A stretch of DNA of 64,000 bases from Arthrobacter silviterrae (GCF_011045165.1 NZ_JAAKZI010000027.1:1-64000); one strand, 5' to 3'; counted from the first letter of the stretch, positions 38,793 to 46,891 are shown. Notes: a model not told the origin generated them from the sequence alone. Numbers and translations are program-made.

Positions 38793-38841
38793 AAAAGCGG
38801 CGCTGCCACAGCATTGTCAGTGCTTGGCCGGCGCCGCTTTT
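38793..38841 (-). terminator. Terminator after msrB
   Basis: AAAAGCGGCGC and GCGCCGCTTTT pair as an 11-bp outer stem with a partly paired inner loop. In the minus direction it ends in a T-run, 36 bases past the msrB stop. Confidence 0.75.
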
Positions 38842-38876
38842 GGATTGCCCGCTCGGGCTCCCCGCGGGGCTGCCGC

Positions 38877-39311
38877 CTACCCGCCGGCCTGCTTGAGGCG
38901 CAGCGAAACGGAGTTGATGCAGAACCGCTCGTCCGTGGGGGTGTCGTAGCCTTCGCCCTTGAACAGGTGACCCAGGTGCGAGTCACAGGCTGCGCAGCGC
39001 ACCTCGATGCGTTCCATGCCGAGGGACTTGTCGTGCAGGTACCTCACCGTCCCATCCGCCAGCGGGGCAAAGAAGGACGGCCAGCCGCAGTGGGAATGGA
39101 ACTTCTCCTTGGACGTGAACAGCTCCGCGCCGCACGCGCGGCACGCATACACGCCCTCCTGGGTGGAGTCCCAGTACTCGCCCGTAAAGGGCCGCTCGGT
39201 GGCGGCCTGGCGCAGCACGGCAAATTCGTCCGGCGTCAGCTCCTGCCGCCATTCGGATTCAGACTTGACCACGGTGGGGGACTGGGGGGTGGGGGTTACA
39301 GCTTCGCTCAT
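38877..39311 (-). CDS. msrB: Peptide-methionine (R)-S-oxide reductase
   Basis: 144 residues. MsrB reduces the R form of methionine sulfoxide in proteins. It has the two zinc CxxC motifs, CRACG and CAACD (about residues 57-60 and 107-110), the HCGWPSFF signature and the catalytic Cys in RFCINSVSL (about residue 133). The ATG at 39311 gives the standard length. It follows the unknown gene at 39326 with a 14-bp gap, so the two are probably co-transcribed. Confidence 0.96.
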   Translation of the reverse strand: MSEAVTPTPQSPTVVKSESEWRQELTPDEFAVLRQAATERPFTGEYWDSTQEGVYACRACGAELFTSKEKFHSHCGWPSFFAPLADGTVRYLHDKSLGMERIEVRCAACDSHLGHLFKGEGYDTPTDERFCINSVSLRLKQAGG

Positions 39312-39325
39312 AATTTCTACAACGT

Positions 39326-39817
39326 TCAGGAGTCGCCAATAAATCCCGAGCCGGAATAAAGGTGCAGCACGGGCAGGCCCAATTTGCGCTGGGCCTGGTG
39401 TGCCCAGTCCTGCCGGAAAGTGTCCGCCACGGCGTGCGGGCGGGTGACCACCACTGCCTGCCGGGCGTCGGAGTCGTTGACCTGGGCCACCAGGGAAGCC
39501 ACGGCGTCGCCGTCGGCCACCCGGCCGCTGGCCTTGGCGCCGGCGGCCAGCAGCACCGACAGTGAAGCTTGCAGTATGTCCCGGGCCCCGGCCCGGACTG
39601 TCTCTGTGTCCGGCTTCTCCCGGAATTCGCGCAGGGCGCCCGGGACATCCAGCATGGTCAGCTGGTCGATGACGTCCACCAGCAGGTTTCGCTTGGTGTT
39701 GGCCGGGACCAGCAGCACCAGCTCGACGTCGTCGTCGGGCCCATACAGGTCCATGATGTTTTCGGCATCGACAGCACTCAGGGGTTCTTCGGTCAGGATG
39801 ATGATCGACTCGCTCAT
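39326..39817 (-). CDS. Uncharacterised protein upstream of msrB
   Basis: 163 residues, soluble and acidic, starting MSESIIILTEEPLSAVDAENIM. The alternation of short strands (ELVLLVPA, AVVVTRP, LGLPVLHLYS) and helices suggests an alpha/beta Rossmann-like or universal-stress-like fold, but no family motif is present. It has no membrane segment. It precedes msrB by 14 bases and diverges from the alpha/beta hydrolase gene. I do not recognise the gene; an oxidative-stress link is only suggested by co-transcription with msrB. Confidence 0.75.
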   Translation of the reverse strand: MSESIIILTEEPLSAVDAENIMDLYGPDDDVELVLLVPANTKRNLLVDVIDQLTMLDVPGALREFREKPDTETVRAGARDILQASLSVLLAAGAKASGRVADGDAVASLVAQVNDSDARQAVVVTRPHAVADTFRQDWAHQAQRKLGLPVLHLYSGSGFIGDS

Positions 39818-39906
39818 TGCACCAGCTTAGGCGTCCGGGGGGAAGTTTCGCCCGCCACCTGGCCAAAATGTTGCCGGTGAAAGTTTCCGCCCCTCCGGTG
39901 CGCCGC

Positions 39907-39935
39907 TCGACGCTCCCACTGGCGGTGGGCAGAAT
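39907..39935 (+). promoter_or_regulatory. Promoter of the alpha/beta hydrolase gene (leaderless)
   Basis: TCGACG (39907-39912) and CAGAAT (39930-39935) are 17 bp apart; the -10 box ends six bases before the ATG at 39942. No Shine-Dalgarno. Confidence 0.5.
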
Positions 39936-39941
39936 GGGGGT

Positions 39942-41159
39942 ATGGCAACCTCGGTGCAACAGTCCAGCAAGTGGCTCAAGTGGGGGGCGCTGGGTGCCGG
40001 TGCTGCCGGAGCCGCGGCGCTGACAGTGGCGTCCGCCACGTCCGCGCTGGCCGCGTATTTCGCCCGCAAGGTGGTCACCCCCGAGAAAACCCGGGCCGAC
40101 GACCTCTCCATCCTGGCGGTCATTTCCGACGGGCCCCGGATGCAGGTGGTGCTGGACGCCACGGCCGACACCATCATTGACGGCACCTTCGCCATCTACT
40201 TCGACGGCGGCCTGGCCCATGCCGTGGTGGGCCGGATTGTGGACTATGTTCCCCGCGAGGGCAGCGTCACCCGGGACGTCCTTTCCGTCCATGGCGGCGA
40301 ACTGCGCACGGCGACACAGGGCTGGTGGTCCGGCAGCATCTACGCCCATCCCGACGAGCTTGGCCTTGACAGCGAGGACGTCACGCTCGCGCTGCCGGGC
40401 GGCCCCGCCCCGGCCTGGCTGGTCCGGGCCCCCAACGCGCTGCCAACCTGGGCCATCATGGTCCACGGCCGCGGGGCCACCCGCTCCGAAGGGCTGCGCG
40501 CCGTTGCCGCCGCCCACAGGCTCGGCATGGATTCCCTGCTGATCTCCTACAGGAACGACGGCGACGCCCCCGCCGCGCCGGACGGCCGGTACGGGCTGGG
40601 CGTCACCGAATGGGCGGACGTTGAGGCCGCCATCGACTTCGCGGTGGCACACGGTGCCAAGGATGTGGTCCTTTTTGGCTTCTCCATGGGCGGGGCCATC
40701 AGCCTGCAGGCCGCCGACCTCGCCCGCAACCGCAAGCGCATCCTGGCCATGGTCCTGGACGCCCCTGTCATCGACTGGGTCAACGTGCTGGCCCACCAAG
40801 CCCAGCTCAACCGCATCCCCGACTATGTGGGGCGCTACGGGCAGTTCATGCTCAGCCACCCCCTGGGCCGGCGCATCACCGGCCTGGCCGCCCCCGTAAA
40901 CCTCAAGAGCATGGACTGGGTGGGCCGCGCCGTAGAACTGCGCACGCCCACCCTCATCCTGCACAGCATCGACGACGACTTCGTTCCCTACGAGCCCACG
41001 GCAGAACTGGCCAAGCGCAACCCCGAAATGGTCACCTTCGAACCCTTCAGCAAGGCCCGCCACACCAAGGAATGGAATGTGGATCCGGACCGCTGGGAAA
41101 ACGTCGTGGAATCCTGGCTGCGGCCACGCCTGGGAAGATACGGCCTGCCGCGGGACTAG
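39942..41159 (+). CDS. Alpha/beta hydrolase with N-terminal membrane anchor
   Basis: 405 residues. One hydrophobic segment near residues 14-40 (Ala/Gly-rich) probably anchors the protein. After a beta-rich region (about 50-150), the hydrolase core begins: IMVHGRGATRSEGLR, the nucleophile elbow GFSMGG (Ser248), the acid in HSIDDDFVP (about 345) and the His in ARHTKEWN. Family members are esterases, lipases or peptidases; no substrate can be named. The gene stands alone between a divergent gene and a converging ybaK. Confidence 0.88.
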   Translation: MATSVQQSSKWLKWGALGAGAAGAAALTVASATSALAAYFARKVVTPEKTRADDLSILAVISDGPRMQVVLDATADTIIDGTFAIYFDGGLAHAVVGRIVDYVPREGSVTRDVLSVHGGELRTATQGWWSGSIYAHPDELGLDSEDVTLALPGGPAPAWLVRAPNALPTWAIMVHGRGATRSEGLRAVAAAHRLGMDSLLISYRNDGDAPAAPDGRYGLGVTEWADVEAAIDFAVAHGAKDVVLFGFSMGGAISLQAADLARNRKRILAMVLDAPVIDWVNVLAHQAQLNRIPDYVGRYGQFMLSHPLGRRITGLAAPVNLKSMDWVGRAVELRTPTLILHSIDDDFVPYEPTAELAKRNPEMVTFEPFSKARHTKEWNVDPDRWENVVESWLRPRLGRYGLPRD

Positions 41160-41185
41160 CGCCGGCGGGACGGAGGCGTCCGGAG

Positions 41186-41275
41186 CGGGATGGGGGCTGG
41201 CGGCGTGGTGGGCGTCGCCGCGGACACACCGACGGAGTCGTGTGTGGCGCGGTGCGGGCACCAGCCCCCATCCCG
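41186..41275. other. Structured intergenic element (possible terminator or small RNA)
   Basis: A perfect 15-bp GC-rich outer stem (41186-41200 with 41261-41275) encloses 60 bases that contain a second hairpin (ACACAC with GTGTGT plus flanking CCGCG/CGCGG). It lies between the converging hydrolase and ybaK genes. More structured than a plain terminator; no promoter is seen for it. Confidence 0.5.
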
Positions 41276-41302
41276 TGGAGGACGCCAGAGTCCCTTGTGC
41301 GA

Positions 41303-41803
41303 TTACGCGGGGTGGCCGATTTTCGCCGTCGTCGCGCCTGTCAGGGTGATGAGGTCGGCGGGGGAGAGCTCCACGTCAAAGCCGCGGCGGCCCCCCGAGA
41401 CAAAGATGGTGGCAAAGGAGAGGGCGGATTCGTCCACCACGGTGGGGGAGCGCTGGCGCTGGCCCAGGGGCGAGATGCCACCGAGTACGTAGCCGGTGCG
41501 GCGCTGGGCGGTGGCGGGATCGGCCATGGCCGCCTTCTTGCGGCCCATGGCGTGGGCCAGGGCCTTGAGGTCAAGTGTGCCGTTGACAGGCACGACGGCG
41601 ACGGCCAGGGTCCCGTCCACGTCGGCCATGAGGGTCTTGAACACCTGTTCCGGCGGCACCTGGAGGACATTTGCGGCCTCCATGCCGAAGCTCGCCGCGG
41701 ACGGGTCGTGGGCGTAGGCGTGGGCAGTAAAAGGCACCCCTGCCGCGGTCAGTGCGACCGTGGCGGGGGTGCCGGCGCTTCCAGCAGCTTTATTCTTGGC
41801 CAT
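41303..41803 (-). CDS. ybaK: Cys-tRNA(Pro)/Cys-tRNA(Cys) deacylase YbaK
   Basis: 166 residues of the YbaK/ProX-like editing domain family, which hydrolyses Cys mischarged onto tRNA(Pro). The conserved elements are PFTAHAYAHDPSAASFG, QVFKTLMADVDG (catalytic Lys region), VPVNGTLDLKALAHAMGRKKA and GYVLGGISPLGQR. Stand-alone trans-editing factor, no synthetase fused. Length is typical. It is downstream of sufE by 26 bases, so the sseA-sufE-ybaK run may be a single transcript. Confidence 0.93.
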   Translation of the reverse strand: MAKNKAAGSAGTPATVALTAAGVPFTAHAYAHDPSAASFGMEAANVLQVPPEQVFKTLMADVDGTLAVAVVPVNGTLDLKALAHAMGRKKAAMADPATAQRRTGYVLGGISPLGQRQRSPTVVDESALSFATIFVSGGRRGFDVELSPADLITLTGATTAKIGHPA

Positions 41804-41829
41804 GGAAGCAGTATGCCACCCGGAGCACG

Positions 41830-42288
41830 CTAGGCGGCGGGGCGGACCCCTCCGCGGATCTTGCGCTTGACCCGCCCCAGCATGGCCGACATGCCGCGCA
41901 TGCGCAGCGGGGAGATGGCCCGGGTCAGGCCCAGTTGTTCCGGCATGTCGTCGGGCACTGCCAGAATTTCCTCGGCCGTGAGGCCGTCCAGGCCCTCAAA
42001 GAGGACCGAGGCGAAGCCACGCGTGGTGGGTGCCTCCGGGGGTGCCTGGAAGAACAGCCGGATGACGTCGCCGTGGTCTGTCTTTTCGGATTCGACGGTC
42101 AGGAACAGCGGCGACTGGCATTCCACCACCTGCTCTAGGAGTTCCGGATGGTTCGAAAGTCGTTCCGGCAGGGCCGGCAGCGACCGTGAGAATTCCAGCA
42201 GGAGGGTCAAGCGGTCACGCTCTTCGAGCTCCTGGAAATCGTTCACGATCTCTGCCAACGCCTGTGGAAGTGCTTGTGAAGTAGTCAT
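41830..42288 (-). CDS. sufE: SufE family sulfur acceptor/transfer protein
   Basis: 152 residues. SufE takes persulfide sulfur from a cysteine desulfurase for iron-sulfur cluster assembly. The active-site Cys is in VVECQSPLFL (about residue 57), followed by LFFQAPPEAPTTRGFASVL and the C-terminal SPLRMRGMSAML helix. The ATG at 42288 gives the normal size. It sits 47 bp downstream of the sulfurtransferase gene sseA, a common actinobacterial pair, and not next to sufS or sufBCD, so it may serve a sulfurtransferase rather than the SUF machine. Confidence 0.92.
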   Translation of the reverse strand: MTTSQALPQALAEIVNDFQELEERDRLTLLLEFSRSLPALPERLSNHPELLEQVVECQSPLFLTVESEKTDHGDVIRLFFQAPPEAPTTRGFASVLFEGLDGLTAEEILAVPDDMPEQLGLTRAISPLRMRGMSAMLGRVKRKIRGGVRPAA

Positions 42289-42335
42289 TGACTCAAGCGT
42301 ACGTTTCTTTTCAGTTGGGTGTGTAACCGCTGGGG

Positions 42336-43256
42336 TCAGTTTGCCGAGGGCAGTTCGCCGCGCTCGGTGCCCTTCACGATCGGAACGCGGACGCTGTTGC
42401 CCCACTCCGTCCAGGAACCGTCATAGTTGCGGACGGTCTCGAAGCCCAGCAGGTACTTGAGGGCGAACCAGGTGTGGCTGGACCGCTCGCCGATGCGGCA
42501 GTAGGCCACCACGTCGTCGCCCGGCTTCAGGCCGGCTTCGCCGAGGTAGAGGGCTTCGAGCTCTTCGCGGCTGCGGTAGGTGCCGTCGGTGTCGGCAGCC
42601 CGTCCCCACGGGATGGAGGCAGCCGTCGGGATGTGCCCGCCGCGCAGCGTGCCTTCCTGCGGGTAGGCGGCCATGTGGGTGCGCTCTCCCGAGTACTCTT
42701 CCGGGGAGCGGACGTCGATGAGCGGCTTGCCCAGGTGGGCCAGCACGTCTTCCTTGTACGCGCGGATGGGTGCGTCATTGCGCTCCACAACCGGGTAGCC
42801 GGCGGCGGGGGTGACCGCAGTGGCGTCGGTGGTCAGTTCCCGGCCTTCGGCAATCCACTTGTCGCGGCCGCCGTCGAGCAGGCGGACGTCCTCGTGGCCG
42901 AACAGGGTGAAGACCCACAGGGCGTAGGCAGCCCACCAGTTGGACTTGTCGCCGTAAACCACCACGGTGGTGTCCCGGGAGATGCCCTTGGCGGCGGCGA
43001 GCTTCGCAAAAGCCGCACCGTCAATGTAGTCGCGGGCCACGTCGTCGTTCAGGTCCGTGTGCCAGTCAATCTTGACCGAGCCGGGAATGTGGCCGGTCTC
43101 GTAGAGGAGCACGTCCTCGTCGGATTCAACAACCACCAGGCTGCCGTCGTTCGTGGCGCCGTCGGCCAGGGCCTTGGCAAGCCACTCGGTGGATACCAGG
43201 CGCTCCGGGTGTGCGTAGGTGGCAAACTTCTCATTCGTTTCAACTGCAACAGGCAT
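42336..43256 (-). CDS. sseA: Thiosulfate/3-mercaptopyruvate sulfurtransferase (rhodanese)
   Basis: 306 residues with two rhodanese domains (about 15-140 and 165-290). The first is inactive-type; the second carries the catalytic Cys in [16 protein letters not shown] (about 242). CRIGERSS fits the thiosulfate sulfurtransferase class of actinobacteria. Start at the ATG at 43256, with GGAAGGGG upstream. It heads the sseA-sufE unit and diverges from zapE. Confidence 0.93.
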   Translation of the reverse strand: MPVAVETNEKFATYAHPERLVSTEWLAKALADGATNDGSLVVVESDEDVLLYETGHIPGSVKIDWHTDLNDDVARDYIDGAAFAKLAAAKGISRDTTVVVYGDKSNWWAAYALWVFTLFGHEDVRLLDGGRDKWIAEGRELTTDATAVTPAAGYPVVERNDAPIRAYKEDVLAHLGKPLIDVRSPEEYSGERTHMAAYPQEGTLRGGHIPTAASIPWGRAADTDGTYRSREELEALYLGEAGLKPGDDVVAYCRIGERSSHTWFALKYLLGFETVRNYDGSWTEWGNSVRVPIVKGTERGELPSAN

Positions 43257-43485
43257 GATGCCCCTTCCTTTGGACAGCCCGCTTCCAGGCGCCGCCGGGA
43301 AATTCCGGGACGATTCGTTGGCACGGACTGAGGCTGGATGAACGCTGTAGGTCTGCAGCGTAAGTGATGTCCTCGTTTTCAACAGTAACCATTCATGGGG
43401 TTGAATACTTCCCCGCGTTAACGTGGCGCAATATCCGCGTGCGTAAACTTGGGGGGGTGCGCGTCCGCGTGAAAAGTGGCAGTTA

Positions 43486-44613
43486 TTGGTTATCCCTGAT
43501 GAAACGGATCAGTCTTTGGTACAAGTTGAGCAACTCTCCACCCGCCGGCCGGCAGTGTCCGTGGACGAACTGCTAAAGGGATTCGTCCCGTCACCGCGGT
43601 TTGGCGAAGTGTCTTTTGCCAGCTACCGTCCCGATCCGTCCCAGCCGTCACAGGCGGAAGCGGTGCGGGTGCTGGAGGAGTTTGGCAGCCATGCCGCCGC
43701 CAAGCCGGTATCCGGGCTGCGAAAGCTGTTTGGCGGCAAGGCCAAGAAGGCCGAAACCCGCGCCGGCATCTACCTTGACGGCGGCTTCGGCGTCGGGAAG
43801 ACCCACCTGCTCTCTGCCCTGTGGCACCAGGTGGACGGGCCCAAGGCCATTGGCACGTTTGTGGAGTACACCAACCTGGTGGGGGCCCTTTCCTTCCGCA
43901 AGACGGTGGAAGCGCTCAGCAGCTACACGCTGGTCTGCATTGATGAGTTTGAGCTTGATGACCCGGGCGACACCGTGCTGATGTCCCGCTTGATGCGGGA
44001 GCTGGCGGACGCCGGGGTGAAGCTGGCTGCAACGTCCAACACCCTGCCCGGCGCCTTGGGCGACGGTCGATTTGCCGCCGTTGACTTCAAGCGCGAAATA
44101 CAGGTGCTGGCGGACCAGTTCGACATCCTGCACATTGACGGCGAGGACTTCCGCCACCGCGGCCTTCCGACACCGCCGGAGCCGCTGGCCAACAGTGAAC
44201 TGGACGCGGCCATGCGCAGGGAGTTTGCCGGCAGGACGGTGGCGGTGGATGATTTCGGGACCCTGGTGGACCACTTGGCAGGCGTCCACCCTTCCCGCTA
44301 CCGCCAGCTGCTCGAGGGAATCGACGCCGTCGTGTGGCGCAATGTGCGCACCATTACGGAGCAATCGGTGGCCCTGCGTTTTGTGGTGCTGGCAGACCGG
44401 CTGTACGACAAGGACGTGCCGATCCTTGGAAGCGGCGCAGCGCTTGACGCCCTGTTCACCCCCGAAATGATGGCCGGGGGATACCAAAAGAAGTACTTCC
44501 GGGCTGTCTCGCGGCTCATGGCGCTGGCCCGCGAGGCGCAGGAATCTCCTGCCCCGGAAGCCGTGGCGGCGGACACGCCCGTGGCATCCGCCGTTTCCCC
44601 GGCCATTTCCTAA
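43486..44613 (+). CDS. zapE: Cell division protein ZapE (AFG1-like ATPase)
   Basis: 375 residues (less if the later start is used). AAA+ type ATPase with Walker [12 protein letters not shown] (about 100-110), Walker [11 protein letters not shown] and further motifs typical of AFG1/ZapE, such as ATSNTLP. ZapE associates with the Z-ring in E. coli and in mitochondria AFG1 assists respiratory-complex turnover. No ATG exists in frame near the N-terminus: TTG at 43486 is the longest, TTG at 43516 (MVQVEQLS) or GTG at 43555 are alternatives. Start confidence is low; family call is strong. Confidence 0.88.
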   Translation: MVIPDETDQSLVQVEQLSTRRPAVSVDELLKGFVPSPRFGEVSFASYRPDPSQPSQAEAVRVLEEFGSHAAAKPVSGLRKLFGGKAKKAETRAGIYLDGGFGVGKTHLLSALWHQVDGPKAIGTFVEYTNLVGALSFRKTVEALSSYTLVCIDEFELDDPGDTVLMSRLMRELADAGVKLAATSNTLPGALGDGRFAAVDFKREIQVLADQFDILHIDGEDFRHRGLPTPPEPLANSELDAAMRREFAGRTVAVDDFGTLVDHLAGVHPSRYRQLLEGIDAVVWRNVRTITEQSVALRFVVLADRLYDKDVPILGSGAALDALFTPEMMAGGYQKKYFRAVSRLMALAREAQESPAPEAVAADTPVASAVSPAIS

Positions 44614-44655
44614 AACATCCCGCGAGGCCTTGCAAACATCGCTTAAAAGCGAAAA

Positions 44656-44689
44656 GGCGCCGGTGCCGTCTCTCGACGGGACCGGCGCC
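44656..44689. terminator. Bidirectional terminator between zapE and the antitoxin-like gene
   Basis: GGCGCCGGTGCCGTC pairs with GACGGGACCGGCGCC around TCTC, one mismatch. The plus strand continues CTTCTT and the minus strand CTTTTC, which gives a T-rich tail in each direction. Confidence 0.8.
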
Positions 44690-44726
44690 CTTCTTGACGC
44701 CAATTCAGGGGCGAAGGGGCTTGAGT

Positions 44727-44921
44727 TTACTGCCCGGCCTGGCTCTGTCCGTCCACGTAGTCCGAACCTGCCTTTTGAATCCCGTCGACCTGGTCCTTGA
44801 ACTTGCCACCGGTCTTGTCGTCGACAAAGTCGCCGGCCTTCTCGATGCCGTCCTTGACCTGATCTCCGTGACTTCCGATCAGTTCCTCGGCCTTGCCCTT
44901 GATATCGTCAAAAATAGACAC
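44727..44921 (-). CDS. Small MT0933/Rv0909-type antitoxin-like protein
   Basis: 64 residues, highly charged, with the pattern FDDIKGKAEELIGSHGDQVKDGIEKAGDFVDDKTGGKF, matching the MT0933_antitox family (PF14013). A good GGGAGG site precedes the GTG at 44921. In M. tuberculosis the gene Rv0909 is paired with toxin Rv0910; here there is no toxin next door, and the family also includes stand-alone, stress-related members in many actinobacteria. Function as an antitoxin is therefore uncertain. Confidence 0.75.
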   Translation of the reverse strand: MSIFDDIKGKAEELIGSHGDQVKDGIEKAGDFVDDKTGGKFKDQVDGIQKAGSDYVDGQSQAGQ

Positions 44922-45078
44922 AAGGCACCTCCCTTCACTCGTGGGGCCATTGGCGCCCCAACTCCTAAACAGCCTAGTGGTCCCAGCCGAGATGTCAACG
45001 ACTTTTTAGGGCAGTCGCAGGAGGTCCAAGGGCGGGGTGGGGCCGTCTGTGCCAGAATTGCAGGAAGCCACCAGGCAC

Positions 45079-45120
45079 CCGGACGAGGTGCGCCGTACCC
45101 GGCCAGCGACAAGACGGCGC
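45079..45120 (+). promoter_or_regulatory. Guanidine-III (ykkC-III) riboswitch
   Basis: The sequence begins CCGGACGAGGTGCGCCGTAC and continues CCGG, a seven-base link and ACAAGACGGCGC, the class-defining pseudoknot pattern known from Thermobifida fusca: the GCGCCGT segment pairs with ACGGCGC. It lies 51 bases before the start of the SMR exporter gene, on the same strand, which is the usual context. Ligand binding is expected to expose the AAGGGA ribosome-binding site at 45158-45163 (mechanism inferred). Confidence 0.93.
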
Positions 45121-45170
45121 GTGGCCTGCAGCAGCAGGCGCAGGTTCACCTCACCCGAAGGGACGTTGTC

Positions 45171-45485
45171 ATGGGATGGATTGTTTTAGTTGTTTCAGGA
45201 GTGCTCGAGGCTGTTTGGGCGACGGCACTGGGCCGGAGCATGGGATTCAGCAAGGCGGGACCCACGGTGGTGTTCGCAGTGGCCCTGGTGGGAAGCATGG
45301 CCGGTTTGGCCTGGGCCATGCGCACGCTTCCCACGGGCACTGCCTACGCGGTGTGGGTGGGGATCGGCGCTTCCCTGACCGTGGCGTATGCGATGGCCAC
45401 GGGCGCCGAGACGGTCTCCCTGCTCAAGGTGCTGTTGCTGCTGGGGCTTATCTCATGCATTGTGGGGCTGAAGCTGGCCCACTAG
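45171..45485 (+). CDS. gdx: Small multidrug resistance family guanidinium exporter (Gdx/SugE-like)
   Basis: 104 residues, four membrane helices. The SMR active-site Glu is in VVSGVLEAVWATALGRSMGF (about Glu13), and LPTGTAYAVWVGIGASLTV carries the helix-3 Gly/Trp pattern. The Gdx subgroup exports guanidinium in exchange for two protons as an antiparallel dimer. The guanidine-III riboswitch directly upstream is strong support for guanidinium over broad drug efflux. Single gene without a paired SMR partner, as for Gdx. The ATG at 45171 is chosen; the longer open frame upstream runs through the riboswitch and is not coding. Confidence 0.92.
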   Translation: MGWIVLVVSGVLEAVWATALGRSMGFSKAGPTVVFAVALVGSMAGLAWAMRTLPTGTAYAVWVGIGASLTVAYAMATGAETVSLLKVLLLLGLISCIVGLKLAH

Positions 45486-45504
45486 GCACACCCTCTTAAA
45501 CGGC

Positions 45505-45535
45505 CGACGGCGGCGCCAAGGTTGCGCCGCCGTCG
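45505..45535. terminator. Hairpin between gdx and the tRNA cluster
   Basis: CGACGGCGGCGC and GCGCCGCCGTCG form a perfect 12-bp stem with a seven-base loop, 10 bp from the 3' end of the nearest tRNA gene and 20 bp from the gdx stop. Suited to both strands. Confidence 0.7.
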
Positions 45536-45544
45536 AACATGCCG

Positions 45545-45619
45545 TGGTGGGCGATACTGGGATCGAACCAGTGACCTCTTCCGTGTCAGGGAAGCGCGCT
45601 ACCGCTGCGCCAATCGCCC
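45545..45619 (-). tRNA. tRNA-Val(GAC), copy 1, CCA encoded
   Basis: Cloverleaf reads on the minus strand from 45619: GGGCGAT acceptor, D-arm with GGTAGCGC, anticodon stem CTTCC/GGAAG with loop CTGACAC (anticodon GAC), T-arm GGTTCGATCC, ATCGCCC acceptor and ACCA. It is identical in body to the copy at 45851 but has an encoded CCA. Last gene of the cluster. Confidence 0.95.
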
Positions 45620-45697
45620 AAGAGCATTCTTGGAAAATCCGGATTGAGACCAAAACTGCCGGAACCCGAGGGATTCCGGCAGTTCATGGTCAATCCG

Positions 45698-45770
<73 letters not shown>

Positions 45771-45850
45771 ATTTTGTTGCTGTATTGCCATTTGTTGCTA
45801 TATTGCATTGTCCGGTTTTCACCGGGGAATGATCCTTAAAGGATCATTCG

Positions 45851-45922
45851 TGGGCGATACTGGGATCGAACCAGTGACCTCTTCCGTGTCAGGGAAGCGC
45901 GCTACCGCTGCGCCAATCGCCC
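45851..45922 (-). tRNA. tRNA-Val(GAC), copy 2, no encoded CCA
   Basis: Same body as the copy at 45545, acceptor GGGCGAT/ATCGCCC and loop CTGACAC; after the discriminator A the flank reads CGA, so CCA must be added by the nucleotidyltransferase. Confidence 0.95.
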
Positions 45923-45984
45923 AATGCATTCCACTGTACTGTACACAATCACTGTCCAGCGAAACACTTTGGTTCAGCCATATA

Positions 45985-46058
45985 TGGAGGTGGGAACGGG
46001 ATTCGAACCCGTGTACACGGCTTTGCAGGCCGTTGCCTCGCCTCTCGGCCACCCCACC
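45985..46058 (-). tRNA. tRNA-Cys(GCA), CCA encoded
   Basis: Minus-strand cloverleaf with GGTGGGG/TCCCACC acceptor (one G:T pair), anticodon stem ACGGC/GCCGT with loop CTGCAAA (anticodon GCA), T-loop GTTCGAATC. Discriminator T followed by CCA. Confidence 0.95.
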
Positions 46059-46081
46059 GTGAAACTGAACGGTGTCCTGCG

Positions 46082-46154
<73 letters not shown>

Positions 46155-46216
46155 AGAAGCTACATTTCCCAGGCCGTTGCGTTTCCGCTTCGGTGTTCCG
46201 TGTTGCTGCGATGAAA

Positions 46217-46246
46217 ACTGTACCCGAGCCTTTTCCCAAATGCCAA
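46217..46246 (-). promoter_or_regulatory. Promoter of the minus-strand tRNA cluster
   Basis: TTGGCA (46246-46241) and TACAGT (46222-46217) are separated by 18 bp, close to the housekeeping-sigma consensus. Transcription would start near 46210 and give a short leader before tRNA-Gly. Confidence 0.65.
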
Positions 46247-46490
46247 ATCGAGGATCCCTTCGGGTGGGAGCCTCCCGCCGCGTGCCGCCTGGATCGTTGA
46301 ATTGGCGGGGTTTTTGCGGCCGGGAATCGAATTACAGGCCTGTCATTTGGGCCGTTTTTTGGGGTGCCGGGGCCACCTTTTCGACAACACGTTGATGTGT
46401 CGGTGGTCACGCGGTTGGCGGTGCGGGCCGGATTCCGCGGCCATATTGCGGCTCTGTCCCGGCCGCCGGTTCCCGTATTTTGGCTCAATT

Positions 46491-46518
46491 ATGACCACGG
46501 GAAAGTTTGGGCTAGTCT
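46491..46518 (+). promoter_or_regulatory. Candidate promoter of tRNA-Val(CAC)
   Basis: ATGACC (46491-46496) and TAGTCT (46513-46518), 16 bp apart, 65 bases before the tRNA gene. Moderately good match only. Confidence 0.4.
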
Positions 46519-46583
46519 ATTGAACGCAACGAGGAAAGAGCTTGGCCCGCAGGTGGAAACATCAGCGGATGGAGCCTTTGCTT

Positions 46584-46658
46584 GGGCGATTGGCGCAGTG
46601 GTAGCGCGCTTCGTTCACACCGAAGAGGTCACTGGTTCGAACCCAGTATCGCCCACCA
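46584..46658 (+). tRNA. tRNA-Val(CAC), CCA encoded
   Basis: Plus-strand cloverleaf: GGGCGAT/ATCGCCC acceptor, D-arm GCGCAGTGGTAGCGC, anticodon stem CTTCG/CGAAG with loop TTCACAC (anticodon CAC), T-loop GTTCGAACC, ACCA at the 3' end. Acceptor and T arms resemble tRNA-Val(GAC), which suggests a common origin. Followed immediately by a strong terminator. Confidence 0.96.
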
Positions 46659-46662
46659 GAAT

Positions 46663-46707
46663 AAAAGCCCCGCTCACCTGCTTTCAACGCAGGGAGCGGG
46701 GCTTTTT
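46663..46707 (+). terminator. Rho-independent terminator after tRNA-Val(CAC)
   Basis: AAAAGCCCCGCTC, CCTGC, GCAGG and AGCGGGGCTTTTT make a long stem with one bulge and a run of five T. Confidence 0.93.
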
Positions 46708-46735
46708 CGTGAGGGTTGCTTTCCGAGGCTCCCCC

Positions 46736-46785
46736 AAAAATGTGACAGCTACTGTCCGGCCTCGGCCGTGCAGGCCAACATTTTT
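46736..46785. repeat. Cruciform-like inverted repeats upstream of the PD-(D/E)XK gene
   Basis: Outer arms AAAAATGT (46736-46743) and ACATTTTT (46778-46785) enclose an inner pair GGCCT/AGGCC. Could be a terminator reinforcing the tRNA unit or an operator. Function unknown. Confidence 0.4.
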
Positions 46786-46891
46786 GACTGTACAGGTGGA
46801 TAGCGGCACCGGCAACGGGTTTGGCATTCGAGTGGACTATTGTTATCAGGCCGATATCTGGCAGGGCCGCACATTTCGGTCTCGGCCTGGG

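Larger units (their letters stand above)
46155..46583. other. Gene-free region between divergent tRNA transcription units
   Basis: About 430 bp with no supported gene. It contains the promoter of the tRNA cluster (46217-46246, minus) and a weaker candidate promoter for tRNA-Val(CAC) at 46491-46518 (plus). The long open frames crossing it run through tRNA genes and are not coding. Otherwise I see nothing in it. Confidence 0.6.

Noticed and set aside
38877-41261. Long minus-strand frame covering msrB and the hydrolase gene
   Set aside because: Only the last 144 codons are a real gene (msrB, start 39311); the rest is antisense to the alpha/beta hydrolase.
44694-45170. In-frame N-terminal extension of the SMR exporter
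   Set aside because: The extension overlaps the guanidine-III riboswitch and the antisense antitoxin gene; SMR proteins start at the 45171 ATG.
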